Shown here one piece after another: positions 44,413 through 53,328 of a stretch of DNA of 64,000 nucleotides. The DNA comes from Mesorhizobium sp. B2-3-4 (lineage in GTDB: Bacteria; Pseudomonadota; Alphaproteobacteria; Rhizobiales; Rhizobiaceae). The stretch is from the NCBI RefSeq assembly GCF_006442315.1, contig NZ_VFVY01000014.1, forward strand, positions 121,163 to 185,162. The letters run 5' to 3'. Under the pieces are notes generated by a model. It did not search any database and was not told the origin of the DNA. It saw nothing but the letters and a program-made list of their open reading frames with translations. The translations under genes and the position numbers were made by a program. Numbering within the stretch: position 1 is the first letter of the stretch; every line of letters starts with the position of its first letter.

Positions 44413-45771
44413 CTACTCGGCCGCGACGCCCTTCACCTCGAGATAGCTTTCCATGGAGTCGTCCAGCGCCTGCAGCCACGGCGTATGGTGCAGCGGCGCC
44501 ATGGTGCCGGTCATCAGCGAGCGGTAGGCATGATCGCGGAAGCTCATAATGTCTTCCGCCTTGTGGTGCTCCCATTCCATGAAGGTCTGGTTGACGGCCT
44601 CGACATCGAAACCGGGATAGTCGGTCTGGTCCATGAGTTCCTTGGTATAGTCGCCCTGGAACCAGATCATCTGCTCGGCGTCTTCCAGTGTCTCTTCACG
44701 CGCCCGCCATTTGGCGCCGTGCTCGGCCATGGCCTGGGCCGACGGCAGTTTGATGCGGCCCATGATGACGTCGCGCGCGAACCAGGCCTGCGCGTCGAAC
44801 ATGTTGAAGGTGTAGAACTGATCCTGCATGCCGATATAGGACAGTTTCGGGTTCTTCTCCCAGACGACGCCCTCATAGAGCTGATCGGGCCACATGCGGT
44901 TGGCGGTCTTGAGCTTCAGATCGTCGGTCAGGAACGGGAAGGAGTGGAGGTAGCCGGTGCACAGGATGATGGCGTCGACGTCCTTGGTGGTGCCATCCTT
45001 GAAGTGCGCGGTCTTGCCGACGACCTTCTGCAGCAGCGGCACTTCCTTCCAGTTCTCCGGCCATTTGAAGCCCATCGGCTTGGAGCGGTAGCTGGAGGTG
45101 ATCGACTTGGCGCCGTATTTGTAGCACTGCGAACCGATGTCCTCGGCCGAATAGGAACGGCCGATGATCAGTATGTCCTTGCCCTTGAACTCCATCGCAT
45201 CGCGAAAATCGTGGCTGTGCAGGATGCGGCCGTTGAAGGTGGAAAAGCCCTCGAAATAGGGAACGTTGGGCACGGAGAAATGTCCGGACGCGACGACGAC
45301 ATTGTCGAATTCTTCCGAATAGGTGACGTCGTTGGTGCGGTCATGCGCGGTGACGGTGAACTTCTTGGTCTCGTCCGAGAACGTCACCATGCGCACCGGG
45401 CTGTTGAAGCGCACCCATTTGCGCAGGCCCGACTTTTCGACGCGGCCCTTGATGTAGTCCCACAGCACGGCGCGTGGCGGGTAGGAGCCGATCGGCCGGC
45501 CGAAATGCTCCTCGAACGTGTAATCGGCGAACTCCAGACATTCCTTCGGCCCGTTCGACCAGAGGTAGCGGTACATCGAACCGTGCACGGGATCGCCATG
45601 CTCGTCGAGGCCGGTGCGCCAGGTGTAGTTCCACAGGCCGCCCCAATCCGACTGCTTCTCGAAGCAGACGATCTCGGGAATCTCGGCGCCCTTGTCGGCT
45701 GCCGACTTGAAGGCCCTGAGTTGTGCCAGACCGGACGGTCCGGCTCCGATGACGGCGACGCGAGTTTTCAT
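44413..45771 (-). CDS. tmm: Trimethylamine monooxygenase (bacterial flavin monooxygenase)
   Basis: The 452-residue product has the FAD motif VIGAGPSG at the start, the FMO signature NGRILHSHDF (FxGxxxHxxxF form), the NADPH loop GRSYSAEDIG and the CTGY block of the FMO group. WGGLWNYTWRTGLDE, MYRYLWSNGPKECLEFADY and MTGTMAPLHHTPWL are long stretches I recall from marine Tmm. Tmm oxidises trimethylamine to TMAO with NADPH and O2, and also accepts dimethyl sulfide. The start at 45771 follows a GGAGG site. Close genes for dimethylamine and methylamine breakdown support the assignment. Confidence 0.9.
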   Translation of the reverse strand: MKTRVAVIGAGPSGLAQLRAFKSAADKGAEIPEIVCFEKQSDWGGLWNYTWRTGLDEHGDPVHGSMYRYLWSNGPKECLEFADYTFEEHFGRPIGSYPPRAVLWDYIKGRVEKSGLRKWVRFNSPVRMVTFSDETKKFTVTAHDRTNDVTYSEEFDNVVVASGHFSVPNVPYFEGFSTFNGRILHSHDFRDAMEFKGKDILIIGRSYSAEDIGSQCYKYGAKSITSSYRSKPMGFKWPENWKEVPLLQKVVGKTAHFKDGTTKDVDAIILCTGYLHSFPFLTDDLKLKTANRMWPDQLYEGVVWEKNPKLSYIGMQDQFYTFNMFDAQAWFARDVIMGRIKLPSAQAMAEHGAKWRAREETLEDAEQMIWFQGDYTKELMDQTDYPGFDVEAVNQTFMEWEHHKAEDIMSFRDHAYRSLMTGTMAPLHHTPWLQALDDSMESYLEVKGVAAE

Positions 45772-45811
45772 TTCCGGGCCTCCACTTTTTTGATTTCCCC
45801 AGCGAAACAAA

Positions 45812-46006
45812 TTTCACTGACAGGGACAGTAATTGGCCGTTTGGTGCTGTCAACCGACATCTGCGGCAACAGCGTTTGCGCGCAACGGATTCCCGGCGAA
45901 AAACCCGCAATGACGGCAGCAACCGGGTCGAGGCATGCGACACAAGACGGCTTGCCGTAGCGGTTGCGCTCCTGTATCGCCACCTGACATGTTCACCTCA
46001 GGTGAA
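45812..46006. promoter_or_regulatory. Divergent control region of tmm and its XRE-cupin regulator
   Basis: TTTCACTGACAGG (45812-45824) lies 41 bp upstream of tmm and is a close match to TTTCATTGTCAGG (50827-50839) upstream of dmmD. TTCACCT-C-AGGTGAA (45992-46006), a perfect palindrome about its central base, lies 28 bp before the regulator gene. These are candidate sites for the regulator encoded at 46034. Confidence 0.55.
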
Positions 46007-46033
46007 ATAAATCTTCACGGGTTCGGGGGCGAG

Positions 46034-46759
46034 ATGGCGAAGAAAATTTCCGACTCCAAGGCTGGCTCCGCGCCTGCCGGGGCAAAGGCCAAGCCGCTGC
46101 CGAAGGTGTCGGCCGATGGCAAGACCATCCGGGCGCCGTTGACGCAGAACCCGCATGCCATCCGCGACACGCGTGAAAAGGTGCTGGAGGTCGCGATCGG
46201 GCGCGAGGTTCGCGCCTTCCGCAAGAAACTCGGCATCACCGTCGCCGATCTCGCCGTCGCCACCGATATTTCGCTGGGCATGCTGTCGAAGATCGAAAAC
46301 GGCATCACCTCACCGTCGCTGACCACCTTGCAGGCGCTGTCGCGGGCGCTGGGCGTTCCGGTCACCGCCTTCTTCCGCCGCTTCGAGGAAGAGCGCAGCG
46401 CCGTCTTCGTCAAGGCCGGCCAGGGCCTCGACGTCGAGCGCCGCGGCACGCGCGCCGGACATCAATACAATCTGCTCGGCCATATCGGCTCCAACACCAG
46501 CGGCGTCGTCGTCGAACCCTATCTGATCACGCTGACCGAAGACTCGGACGTGTTCCCGACTTTCCAGCACGAGGGCATGGAGTTCCTCTATATGCTGGAG
46601 GGCGAAGTGGTCTACCGGCACGGCAGCAACCTTTACCCGATGAAGCCCGGCGACAGCCTGTTCTTCGATGCGGATGCCCCGCATGGGCCGGAGCAACTGA
46701 CGAAACTGCCGATGCGGTATCTGTCGATTATCTGCTATCCGCAGAACAGTGCGGGTTAG
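46034..46759 (+). CDS. XRE-cupin regulator, likely controller of methylated-amine genes
   Basis: The 241-residue product has a lysine-rich N-terminal tail, a helix-turn-helix (EVRAFRKKLGITVADLAVATDISLGMLSKIENG, about residues 60-115) and a C-terminal cupin (FQHEGMEFLYMLEGEVVYRHG, then MKPGDSLFFDADAPHGP). The ATG at 46034 is chosen because it starts the basic tail and lies after GGGGGCGAG. It sits between tmm and dmm, both transcribed from the other strand, and is the only regulator in the 25-kb island, so control of those operons is likely (inference). The cupin could sense a methylated amine. Confidence 0.85.
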   Translation: MAKKISDSKAGSAPAGAKAKPLPKVSADGKTIRAPLTQNPHAIRDTREKVLEVAIGREVRAFRKKLGITVADLAVATDISLGMLSKIENGITSPSLTTLQALSRALGVPVTAFFRRFEEERSAVFVKAGQGLDVERRGTRAGHQYNLLGHIGSNTSGVVVEPYLITLTEDSDVFPTFQHEGMEFLYMLEGEVVYRHGSNLYPMKPGDSLFFDADAPHGPEQLTKLPMRYLSIICYPQNSAG

Positions 46760-46773
46760 TCGGACCGCCGCAA

Positions 46774-46921
46774 CCCCCTCACCCGGATGCCAAGACCGAA
46801 TTGCGAAGAGCAATTCGGGGCAATCCGACCTCTCCCCGAGGGGAGAGGAGGCTAGCGCCGGTGTTGGCGACCTCTTCTCCCCTCGGGGAGAAGGTGGCCG
46901 CGAAGCGGCCGGATGAGGGGG
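46774..46921. repeat. Rhizobial mosaic palindromic repeat
   Basis: The outer ends CCCCCTCACCCGG and CCGGATGAGGGGG are inverted. Inside are CTCTCCCCGAGGGGAGAG, CTTCTCCCCTCGGGGAGAAG and GGCCGCGAAGCGGCC, each a palindrome. This sequence family is scattered through rhizobial genomes. It fills the gap between the convergent regulator and dmmC genes and probably serves as a two-way terminator. Confidence 0.9.
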
Positions 46922-46924
46922 CCT

Positions 46925-47965
46925 TCAATCCGGCCCAAACCCAGGGCTCGTCGCGCTGCCATCATCCAGCTTCGACAGCCATTCCACCAGTGTCGGCCGA
47001 TACCGCGTCAAGCCCTTGTAGGTGGCGAGCTCCTCCGGCAAATCGCGGATCACCCGGTGCAGACGCCTTGCCCATTTCGGCTGCGTCACCAGCTCGTCCA
47101 TCTTGATCAGGTAGCAGCGGATCGGGAAGACGATGCCGTTGGAGCGCGGCAGGCGCCAGAAGCTTTGCAGTTCGACGCGCAGATGCACCTTGTCGCCGAC
47201 ATTTTCGGGCGTGACGGTGGCGCGGTCCGGACCCCATTTGTGATAATTTTCCGGGCTGGTGTCGAGGCGCGGATTGATGGTCATCGTCCAGTTCAGACGC
47301 CGCGCCGGCTTGCCCTGCTGGATGTTGGTCAGGAATTTGAGCGCCCTGACGAAAATGCCCTTCTCATGCGCCAGCGGCACCGGTGCGTGCCATTCGAAGA
47401 AGTTCATGCCGATATCGAAATCGAGCGACCAGTCGGCCTGGGTGGTGACCATGCCGGCATCCATCCAGAGGTTGCCGTCGCGCTGGTCGAGGATGCAGAA
47501 ATCGCCCTGGCTCTGGCGGGTGATGTATTCCATCGGGCCATAAGGCAGGGTCGAGGTGTCGCCGAAGGTGAAGGTGTCGTCGATGCCGAGCGGCCGGTTG
47601 ATCCAGCGCCAGCGGTCGCCGTTTCGCTCCAGCGTGAAATGCTCGGGATAGCCCAGCGCCTGCTGCTCCATCAGAAGCTCGAGCAGGTCCCAGCCGGCCA
47701 GCGTCATGTGCGGCAGCGACTGGCAGCGCAGCGGATCCTCGGCCAGCACCAAGGCGCGGTCCTGCATCTCGGCGACATAGTGTTCGTCGACGTCGATCAG
47801 GTTTTCCAGCACCGAGCCCTTCGGGCCGACGACATGCGGCTCGATGTTGACCGCGTACATGTAGCTGTCTTCGTGGAATGGGAAGGGAAAGCGCCTGATG
47901 TGCTCCGGACTGTTCTTGAAGGTGAAATCGTCGCGGAAGGTTTCCTTGCGAAAGGTGATGCCCAT
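46925..47965 (-). CDS. dmmC: Dimethylamine monooxygenase heme subunit (DUF3445, heme-dependent oxidative N-demethylase)
   Basis: The 346-residue product matches the DUF3445/HDOD family: RRFPFPFHEDSYMYAVNIEPHV near the start, QADWSLDFDIGMNFFEWHAPVP, and FWRLPRSNGIVFPIRCYLIKMD near the C-terminus. Members bind heme in a PAS-like fold and carry out oxidative N-demethylation. It is last in the order dmmD-A-B-C, which agrees with the described dimethylamine monooxygenase operon. The reaction is dimethylamine plus O2 and NADPH to methylamine and formaldehyde. An AGGAGG site precedes the start. Confidence 0.85.
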   Translation of the reverse strand: MGITFRKETFRDDFTFKNSPEHIRRFPFPFHEDSYMYAVNIEPHVVGPKGSVLENLIDVDEHYVAEMQDRALVLAEDPLRCQSLPHMTLAGWDLLELLMEQQALGYPEHFTLERNGDRWRWINRPLGIDDTFTFGDTSTLPYGPMEYITRQSQGDFCILDQRDGNLWMDAGMVTTQADWSLDFDIGMNFFEWHAPVPLAHEKGIFVRALKFLTNIQQGKPARRLNWTMTINPRLDTSPENYHKWGPDRATVTPENVGDKVHLRVELQSFWRLPRSNGIVFPIRCYLIKMDELVTQPKWARRLHRVIRDLPEELATYKGLTRYRPTLVEWLSKLDDGSATSPGFGPD

Positions 47966-47974
47966 TGACGCCTC

Positions 47975-48940
47975 CTATCTTTCCAGGACCAGCGATTTGC
48001 CCTCGAAACGCGACACGCAGGGCATGATCTTGCAGCCGGAACGATGGTCTTCCTCGCTCAGCCAGTGGTCGTTGTGGATGAACTTGCCGTCGGACGAGAT
48101 CACGTTGGTCTCGCACTGGCCGCAAACGCCGCCGCGGCAGAGATAGGGCGGGTCAACGCCGGCGGCCTCGATGGCTTCGAGCAAGCTCTGTTGCTCGCCG
48201 ACGTGAATGGTCTTGCCGCTGACGGCAAGCGTCACGTCGAAAGGCAATCCTGGTTGAGGTGCCGCGAAATGCTCGTAATGCACGGTCTCCGGCGGCCAGC
48301 CCAGGCTGGCCGCGCGGTCGCGCACCCAGTTGATCATGCCGGCCGGACCGCAGACATAGAGATGTGTGCCGAGCGGCTGCGTGGACAGCAGCCGGTCGAG
48401 GTCGATGCGCTCCTCGCGGTCGTCGTGATAGAGCCGGATGCGCCTGTTGTAGCGTTGCTGAAGGACATCGGCGTAGGTGCCGAGCGAGGCGGTGCGGCAG
48501 GTGTAGTGGAGTTCGAAATTGCCGCCCTCGCCAGCCAGTTGCGCGGTCTGCGCCATGAATGGCGTGATGCCGATGCCGCCGGCCAGCATCAGGTGCTTCT
48601 TCGCCCTGAGGTCGAGCGAGAACAGGTTGACGGGATAGCTGATCACCATCTCCAGGCCCGGCTTGACCGACCTGTGCATGAACAACGAGCCGCCGCGGCC
48701 GACATCGTCGCGCCTGACGGAAATCGTGTATTCGCGCGTGTCGAGCGGCGAGCCCATCAACGAATAGGGGTTGAGCCTCGTGCGTTCGCCGTCGCGCATC
48801 TCGACCACGACATGGGCGCCTCCGGAAAAGGTCGGCAGCAACCCGCCGTCGCGGCGACGAAAATGGAAGCGGGTGACCAGTTCGTTGACCGGAACGACGT
48901 CGCTGACGACGACATCGAGCTTGGTGGTGCCGGTGCTCAT
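47975..48940 (-). CDS. dmmB: Dimethylamine monooxygenase reductase subunit (phthalate-dioxygenase-reductase type)
   Basis: A 321-residue reductase. The flavin-binding barrel has LNPYSLMGSP; the nucleotide domain has LAGGIGITPFMA and YVCGPAGMINWV; the C-terminus has the plant-type [2Fe-2S] ligands CRGGVCGQC with a later Cys (in RSGCKIMPCVSR). It passes electrons from NAD(P)H to the heme subunit. Its start overlaps the stop of dmmA by ATGA. Confidence 0.87.
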   Translation of the reverse strand: MSTGTTKLDVVVSDVVPVNELVTRFHFRRRDGGLLPTFSGGAHVVVEMRDGERTRLNPYSLMGSPLDTREYTISVRRDDVGRGGSLFMHRSVKPGLEMVISYPVNLFSLDLRAKKHLMLAGGIGITPFMAQTAQLAGEGGNFELHYTCRTASLGTYADVLQQRYNRRIRLYHDDREERIDLDRLLSTQPLGTHLYVCGPAGMINWVRDRAASLGWPPETVHYEHFAAPQPGLPFDVTLAVSGKTIHVGEQQSLLEAIEAAGVDPPYLCRGGVCGQCETNVISSDGKFIHNDHWLSEEDHRSGCKIMPCVSRFEGKSLVLER

Positions 48941-49533
48941 GGGAAGGCCTCCTCGACAGGAGGAATCTCACTGCGATCCTCGGCGTTGATGCACACGCCC
49001 TGGAAGGCGGCGAGTCGTCGCGAATAGTGATCGCGCACCAGCAGCAGCAGGCCGCAATGCGAACAGGTCGCGGGCTGCGTCGTCACGTTCTCGGTGATGC
49101 CCTTGCAGTGCACGCATTGCATGCGCCGCGCCAGCGAGCCGCGATGCTCGGTCTGCATGGAGGTGTGGTCGATGCCGGCTTCGAGCGCCACCTGCATGGC
49201 CTGGCCGATCAGGCCTTCGGTGCCGCTGAGATAAAGACGCAGACCCATATGCGCGTTGGTCAGCGTCTGCTTCAGCCGGGGCAGCAGGCTGGCGAAGGAC
49301 GGCGCGGCGTGGACTTTTGCCGGCTTCAGCGCCTCGAGGGCAGCAACATGTTTGCCGTCAGGACCGGGAATGAAGACAATCTCGGCACCGTCGAAAAAGC
49401 CAGGCGGAGCCGTCTTCGCCATATCGACGATCGCCAGCGCGCCTTCCGCATCGGCGATAAAAAGATGATGCTTGCCGGGCTGCGCGGACAAGGCCCCGTA
49501 AATGGGCCGGCTGATGATCGTCTTGGCTGCCAT
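48937..49533 (-). CDS. dmmA: Dimethylamine monooxygenase small subunit (DmmA family)
   Basis: The 198-residue product has an N-terminal alpha/beta domain (KHHLFIADAEGALAIVDMAK; LYLSGTEGLIGQAMQVALEAG, resembling a reductase nucleotide domain) and a C-terminal four-cysteine element, CVHC then CSHCG about 15 residues later, likely zinc or iron. This matches the DmmA family. Its role in the complex is less clear than that of the reductase and heme subunits. It lies between dmmD and dmmB, coupled to the latter. Confidence 0.85.
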   Translation of the reverse strand: MAAKTIISRPIYGALSAQPGKHHLFIADAEGALAIVDMAKTAPPGFFDGAEIVFIPGPDGKHVAALEALKPAKVHAAPSFASLLPRLKQTLTNAHMGLRLYLSGTEGLIGQAMQVALEAGIDHTSMQTEHRGSLARRMQCVHCKGITENVTTQPATCSHCGLLLLVRDHYSRRLAAFQGVCINAEDRSEIPPVEEAFP

Positions 49534-49574
49534 TTCTGTCTGTGTGCCCTAATCCCCTCGCTGCTGATGATGCC

Positions 49575-50708
49575 TCAACCCTTGGCGGTGCGCTTGGTCT
49601 TTTTAGGATCGTCGAAGGGGAGCGGCTGCGCTGTCGCCTTGATGGCACCGCTCTTGTTGCGGATCTCGAGCTTGGTGTCCTTGACCGCGCAATCGACGTC
49701 GAGCCGGGCGATGCCCATCGATTTCTTGACCAGCGGCGAATACATGGCGCAGGTCACGACGCCGACCTTTTTGCCGTCGCGATAGACCGGCGCGCCTTCA
49801 TCGGCCGGCTCCTTGCCGTCGAGCAGGACGCCATAAATCTTGAAGCGCTCCTTGCCCTTCAGGCGGTAGTGTTCCTCGGCGCCGCGGAAACCCGTCTTGC
49901 CGGGGCTGACGGTGAAGTCGAGGCCGAGTTCCCACAGCGTGTCGCCGGGACCCTCGTTCTCAAACGGATATTTCTGCGAATTGTCATAGGGATAAAACAG
50001 CAGGTAGCTCTCAACGCGCAGCATGTCGAGCGTGGTGAAGCGGCATGGGATGATGCCGGCGCTCTTGCCCTCGTCGAGGATCCTGTCCCAGATCGTGCCG
50101 GCATCCTGGCCACGGCAGAAGATCTCGTAGCCGCGCTCGCCGGTATAGCCGGTGCGCGAGATCATCACCGGGAACCCGAAGAGCTGCGTCTGCATGTGGT
50201 GGAAATAGTTGAGGTCGCGAATACCCGGCACGTGCTTGGCCAGATAGTCGACAGCGGTCGGCCCCTGCAGCGACAGATCGTGCAGATTGTCGTCGAAGCG
50301 CAGCGACACGTCGCGGCCCATCGCCGCCCGCTGCAATTCCTCATGGCCGGTGCCCGAGCCGTGCACCACCATCCAGGCATTCGGTCCCGTGCGATAGAGG
50401 ATGCAGTCGTCGGTGAACTTCCCCGCTTCGTTCAGCATGCAGGCATAGGCCGATTTGCCGGGATAGATCTTTTCGACGTCGCGCGTGGTGGCAAGGTCGA
50501 TGAGATGCGAGGCGTGCGGCCCCGTGATGTGGACTTTCTTCAGGCCCGACACGTCCATGAGCCCGGCCTTGGTGCGGATGGCGACATACTCCTCGTCGGC
50601 ATCCTTGTCGTAGGTCCAGGCGGTGCCCATCCCGCTCCAGTCTTCGAGTTTCGAACCGAGCGCACGATGGCGGTCCGCCAGGGTCGAAAATCTCCAGGAT
50701 GCCGTCAT
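49575..50708 (-). CDS. dmmD: GcvT-like aminomethyltransferase of the dimethylamine operon
   Basis: A 377-residue member of the glycine-cleavage T-protein family: GLMDVSGLKKVHITGPHA, ILYRTGPNAWMVVHGSG, SRTGYTGERGYEIFC and CRFTTLDMLRVESYLLFY (usually LRLEAG). ATG 50708 follows GGAGGACGAG. T-proteins bind tetrahydrofolate, so it probably captures the formaldehyde released by DmmABC as methylene-tetrahydrofolate. It is the first gene of the operon, in the dmmDABC order I recall for marine Rhodobacterales. Confidence 0.85.
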   Translation of the reverse strand: MTASWRFSTLADRHRALGSKLEDWSGMGTAWTYDKDADEEYVAIRTKAGLMDVSGLKKVHITGPHASHLIDLATTRDVEKIYPGKSAYACMLNEAGKFTDDCILYRTGPNAWMVVHGSGTGHEELQRAAMGRDVSLRFDDNLHDLSLQGPTAVDYLAKHVPGIRDLNYFHHMQTQLFGFPVMISRTGYTGERGYEIFCRGQDAGTIWDRILDEGKSAGIIPCRFTTLDMLRVESYLLFYPYDNSQKYPFENEGPGDTLWELGLDFTVSPGKTGFRGAEEHYRLKGKERFKIYGVLLDGKEPADEGAPVYRDGKKVGVVTCAMYSPLVKKSMGIARLDVDCAVKDTKLEIRNKSGAIKATAQPLPFDDPKKTKRTAKG

Positions 50709-50826
50709 CCGCTCGTCCTCCGTTCGAAAAATCCCGCTGTTCCCTGCTCCTTTGCCCGAGGCCGGAGCTTTGGATGGAATATTGACCGCAAACGCGGGAA
50801 GCCTGCAATCCCCTTGAAGCAAATAA

Positions 50827-50946
50827 TTTCATTGTCAGGCAAAATTGTTCACTCGAAGCGAGCGGTTAACCCAACGTAAATTCGTCTTGACAAGACCAGG
50901 ATTCGGGCGGAGCTTGTGAAAAAAATTTTACTCTCTTGAAAGAGAG
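50827..50946. promoter_or_regulatory. Divergent control region between dmm operon and permease cluster
   Basis: TTTCATTGTCAGG (50827-50839), nearly identical to the element before tmm, lies 119 bp upstream of dmmD. CTCTCTT-GA-AAGAGAG (50931-50946), a perfect inverted repeat, lies 51 bp before the first membrane-protein gene. Both are candidate binding sites within the 288-bp gap; no confident promoter is assigned. Confidence 0.5.
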
Positions 50947-50996
50947 CGGCGGGCGGTGAATTCAGAACCGGGCGTCGGCAAAGAAGGGGAAAACCG

Positions 50997-51284
50997 ATGT
51001 CAGACATGCAGCAGCGCATCGAGGCGCTGTACCGTTCCGACGTGCGCGGCTCCGCGCTCCTGATCATCTGCCTTTGGGCGACGATCCTCTTCGTCCTGTT
51101 CATGACATGGCCCTACATCCCCCATGGCGGCATCAAGGCCGTCGTGGCGATCGCCGCGTCCTTGGTGCTGATCTTCAACACCGCGGCCATCCTGGCGATG
51201 GTCAAGCACTACAAGGAAGACAAGGAGTTCATCTACGGGCTCGACATCAAGAACGCCGACGCGTCCCGCAATCGCAAGGCCTGA
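50997..51284 (+). CDS. Small two-helix membrane protein (first of three)
   Basis: A 95-residue protein with two hydrophobic segments (LLIICLWATILFVLFMTW and AVVAIAASLVLIFNTAAILAMV) joined by a short PYIPHGG turn, then a charged tail (KHYKEDKEFIYG, DIKNADASRNRKA). Both ends are probably cytoplasmic. It starts after AAGAAGGGG and is the first gene of a run ending in an APC permease. I know no function; a small accessory or assembly subunit of the transporter is the simplest idea. Confidence 0.75.
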   Translation: MSDMQQRIEALYRSDVRGSALLIICLWATILFVLFMTWPYIPHGGIKAVVAIAASLVLIFNTAAILAMVKHYKEDKEFIYGLDIKNADASRNRKA

Positions 51285-51295
51285 GGAGCACAGAC

Positions 51296-51673
51296 ATGCC
51301 TCGTTATACGCCGCCGGAGCAAAGCAAAGCCGGGCAGATTTTCGATATCGCCGTCGTCGTGGTCGCCATCTTCGTGGCGCTGTGGCTGCCGCTGAAAATG
51401 GGACTGGCGGGAGCGGCGAAGTCCATCGACGCACTCGACGCCAAGACCTGGGAAGCACTTGGCCAGAACCCGACAATGGCCTCGATCTGGGAGAAGCTCG
51501 GCTACACGCCGGAGACCGCGCATGACGTCATCCAGAATCGGTTCCACTACGTGATCGACTGGCCGACATTGATCATCATGGCGGCGGTGCTCATCGGGTA
51601 TTTCGTCTTCCTGTTTCGCGCATCCGATCGCGAATATCGAGATGTCATCAAAGAAAAATTCGACGACAAATAA
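51296..51673 (+). CDS. Small two-helix membrane protein (second of three)
   Basis: A 125-residue protein with helices FDIAVVVVAIFVALWLPLKMGL and PTLIIMAAVLIGYFVFLF separated by about 55 polar residues (including a Trp- and Ala-rich IDALDAKTWEALG stretch) and a charged C-terminus (REYRDVIKEKFDDK). It begins 11 bp after the preceding stop, with GAGGAG in between. The long loop is probably periplasmic. Function unknown; conserved linkage should be tested. Confidence 0.75.
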   Translation: MPRYTPPEQSKAGQIFDIAVVVVAIFVALWLPLKMGLAGAAKSIDALDAKTWEALGQNPTMASIWEKLGYTPETAHDVIQNRFHYVIDWPTLIIMAAVLIGYFVFLFRASDREYRDVIKEKFDDK

Positions 51674-51705
51674 GGTTCGACGACGAAGAGTTTGGGGACA
51701 AGATC

Positions 51706-51867
51706 ATGTGGATGGCGCTCTCTTACGCATGCTGGTGCATTTCGATCGTGCTCGCGCTGTGGATGCTCTACGACTGGTTCAAGGTCGACACGACCTATTC
51801 CGAGGAGACCTTGACCTCTTCGCGCGAAGGCGAACTTGAAGCCGTTTCCGAAACACACCGGATCTGA
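51706..51867 (+). CDS. Micro-protein with one membrane helix (third of three)
   Basis: The 53-residue frame starts at ATG 51706 (a second ATG lies two codons later). MALSYACWCISIVLALWMLYDWF is a single membrane helix with two cysteines; the tail is acidic (SEETLTSSREGELEAVSE). It lies 32 bp after the second small protein and 13 bp before the permease. A GGGGA ribosome-binding site lies just upstream. Its fit in a tight co-directional row makes it credible despite its size. Confidence 0.65.
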   Translation: MWMALSYACWCISIVLALWMLYDWFKVDTTYSEETLTSSREGELEAVSETHRI

Positions 51868-51880
51868 GTGGGGACTGAAA

Positions 51881-53284
51881 ATGACGGTCACGGCTGAATC
51901 AGCAGGGACGGCGGTAAACGGCGACAGGGTTTCGCTGCTCAGGGTGCTCGGCCCGGCCCACGTGTGGGCACTCGGGGTCGGCATCGTCCTGGTCGGTGAA
52001 TTTACCGGCTGGAATTTCTCGGCCGACAAGGGCGGCGCGCTGGCGGCGCTGATCGTCTGCTGGATCGTCGGACTGCTCTACACCTCGGTCGCCATGATCG
52101 ATTCCGAAGTGACCTCGACCGTCGCCGCCGCCGGCGGCCAATATGCGCAGGCCAAGCACATTGTCGGTCCGCTGATGGCGTTCAACGTCGCGCTGTTCCT
52201 GGTGTTTGCCTACACAATGCTCGAAGTGTCGGACGCCATCCTGCTCGGCGATACGATCGTCGCCAAGGCCGGCGTCGAGGGGCTGACCCACAATTCCTTC
52301 ATCGCCGCCACCATCGTGGTGCTGGCATGGCTCAACTATCGCGGCGTGCTGATGACGCTCAACGTCAACTTCGTCATCACGGCCATCGCCTACATCTCGA
52401 TCGTCATCCTGTTCTTCTCTGTCAGCCCGTGGACGCAGGGCGCCGTGCTGAAGCTCAACGAACTGGTCACGCCCAACAACGCGCTGCCCTATGGCTGGAT
52501 CGGCGTCATCGCCGCCTTCCAGTTCGGCATCTGGTATTATCTCGGCATCGAAGGCACGACGCAGGCGGCCGAGGAAGTGCGCTCGCCGGCACGCTCCCTG
52601 CCCTACGGCACCATGGCCGGAATGATCACGCTCCTGATCGCCGCCGCCATGACCTGGTATGTCTGCGCCTCGCTGATGCCATGGGAATATCTCGGCATCA
52701 CCTATTATCCGCTCTGGGACGCCGGCAAGCTGACCGGCAGCCCGCTGCTGGAGAACCTTCTGTTCGTCGCCACCTTGCTGGCGGCGCTTGCCTCGGCCAA
52801 TGGCTGCATCAACGACGCAGCACGGGCCTGGTTCTCGCTCGGTCGCGACCGCTATCTGCCGAGCTGGTTCTCGGCCGTGCATCCCAAGTACCGGACGCCC
52901 TACCGTTCGATCCTGTTCCTGCTGCCTATCGCGCTGGCCTTCGCCTTCATCGCCGACCTCAACCAGGCGATCACCTTCTCGATCCTGTCGGGCGTGCTGC
53001 AATACACCTTCATGAGCATCAACATCATGATGTTCAGGAAGAAGTGGCCACTCGGCACGATCCGGCGCGGCTACACGCATCCCTTCCATCCGCTGCCGGC
53101 GATCGTGCTGTTCTGCCTTTGCGTGGTGACCTACTTTGCCATCTTCCTCGGCTTTGGCTCGCAGTTGATCGCCATGACCATCTTCTATTTCCTGATTTCC
53201 GTGTGGTTCCACTTCTACCGTTACAAATTCGTCCGGCGTGGCGACCAGTTCACCATGCCGTGGCCGAAACCGCAGGGATATTGA
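51881..53284 (+). CDS. APC-superfamily permease, ethanolamine/amine type
   Basis: A 467-residue transporter with about 12 membrane segments. The first helix region GIVLVGEFTGWNFSADKGG fits the Gly-rich first helix of APC permeases; IWYYLGIEGTTQAAEEVRSP matches the family's conserved sixth-helix region (E-EVK-P). I chose ATG 51881 (MTVTAESAG); a frame-compatible ATG at 51836 lies inside the preceding gene. Located between dmm and mgs genes, it likely imports dimethylamine or methylamine, or an amine such as ethanolamine. Confidence 0.8.
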   Translation: MTVTAESAGTAVNGDRVSLLRVLGPAHVWALGVGIVLVGEFTGWNFSADKGGALAALIVCWIVGLLYTSVAMIDSEVTSTVAAAGGQYAQAKHIVGPLMAFNVALFLVFAYTMLEVSDAILLGDTIVAKAGVEGLTHNSFIAATIVVLAWLNYRGVLMTLNVNFVITAIAYISIVILFFSVSPWTQGAVLKLNELVTPNNALPYGWIGVIAAFQFGIWYYLGIEGTTQAAEEVRSPARSLPYGTMAGMITLLIAAAMTWYVCASLMPWEYLGITYYPLWDAGKLTGSPLLENLLFVATLLAALASANGCINDAARAWFSLGRDRYLPSWFSAVHPKYRTPYRSILFLLPIALAFAFIADLNQAITFSILSGVLQYTFMSINIMMFRKKWPLGTIRRGYTHPFHPLPAIVLFCLCVVTYFAIFLGFGSQLIAMTIFYFLISVWFHFYRYKFVRRGDQFTMPWPKPQGY

Positions 53285-53328
53285 TGGAGGAAGGGCCTCC
53301 CGGATACGGGACGGCCTGGGCCTGACAA

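Noticed and set aside
46774..46921. Possible CRISPR-like or mobile element from dense palindromes
   Set aside because: There are no regularly spaced repeats with unique spacers and no transposase. It matches dispersed rhizobial palindromic repeats.
51836..51881. ATG 51836 as start of the APC permease
   Set aside because: It lies inside the 53-residue gene and adds 15 unlike residues. ATG 51881 has a better-placed upstream GGGGA and a natural cytoplasmic N-terminus.
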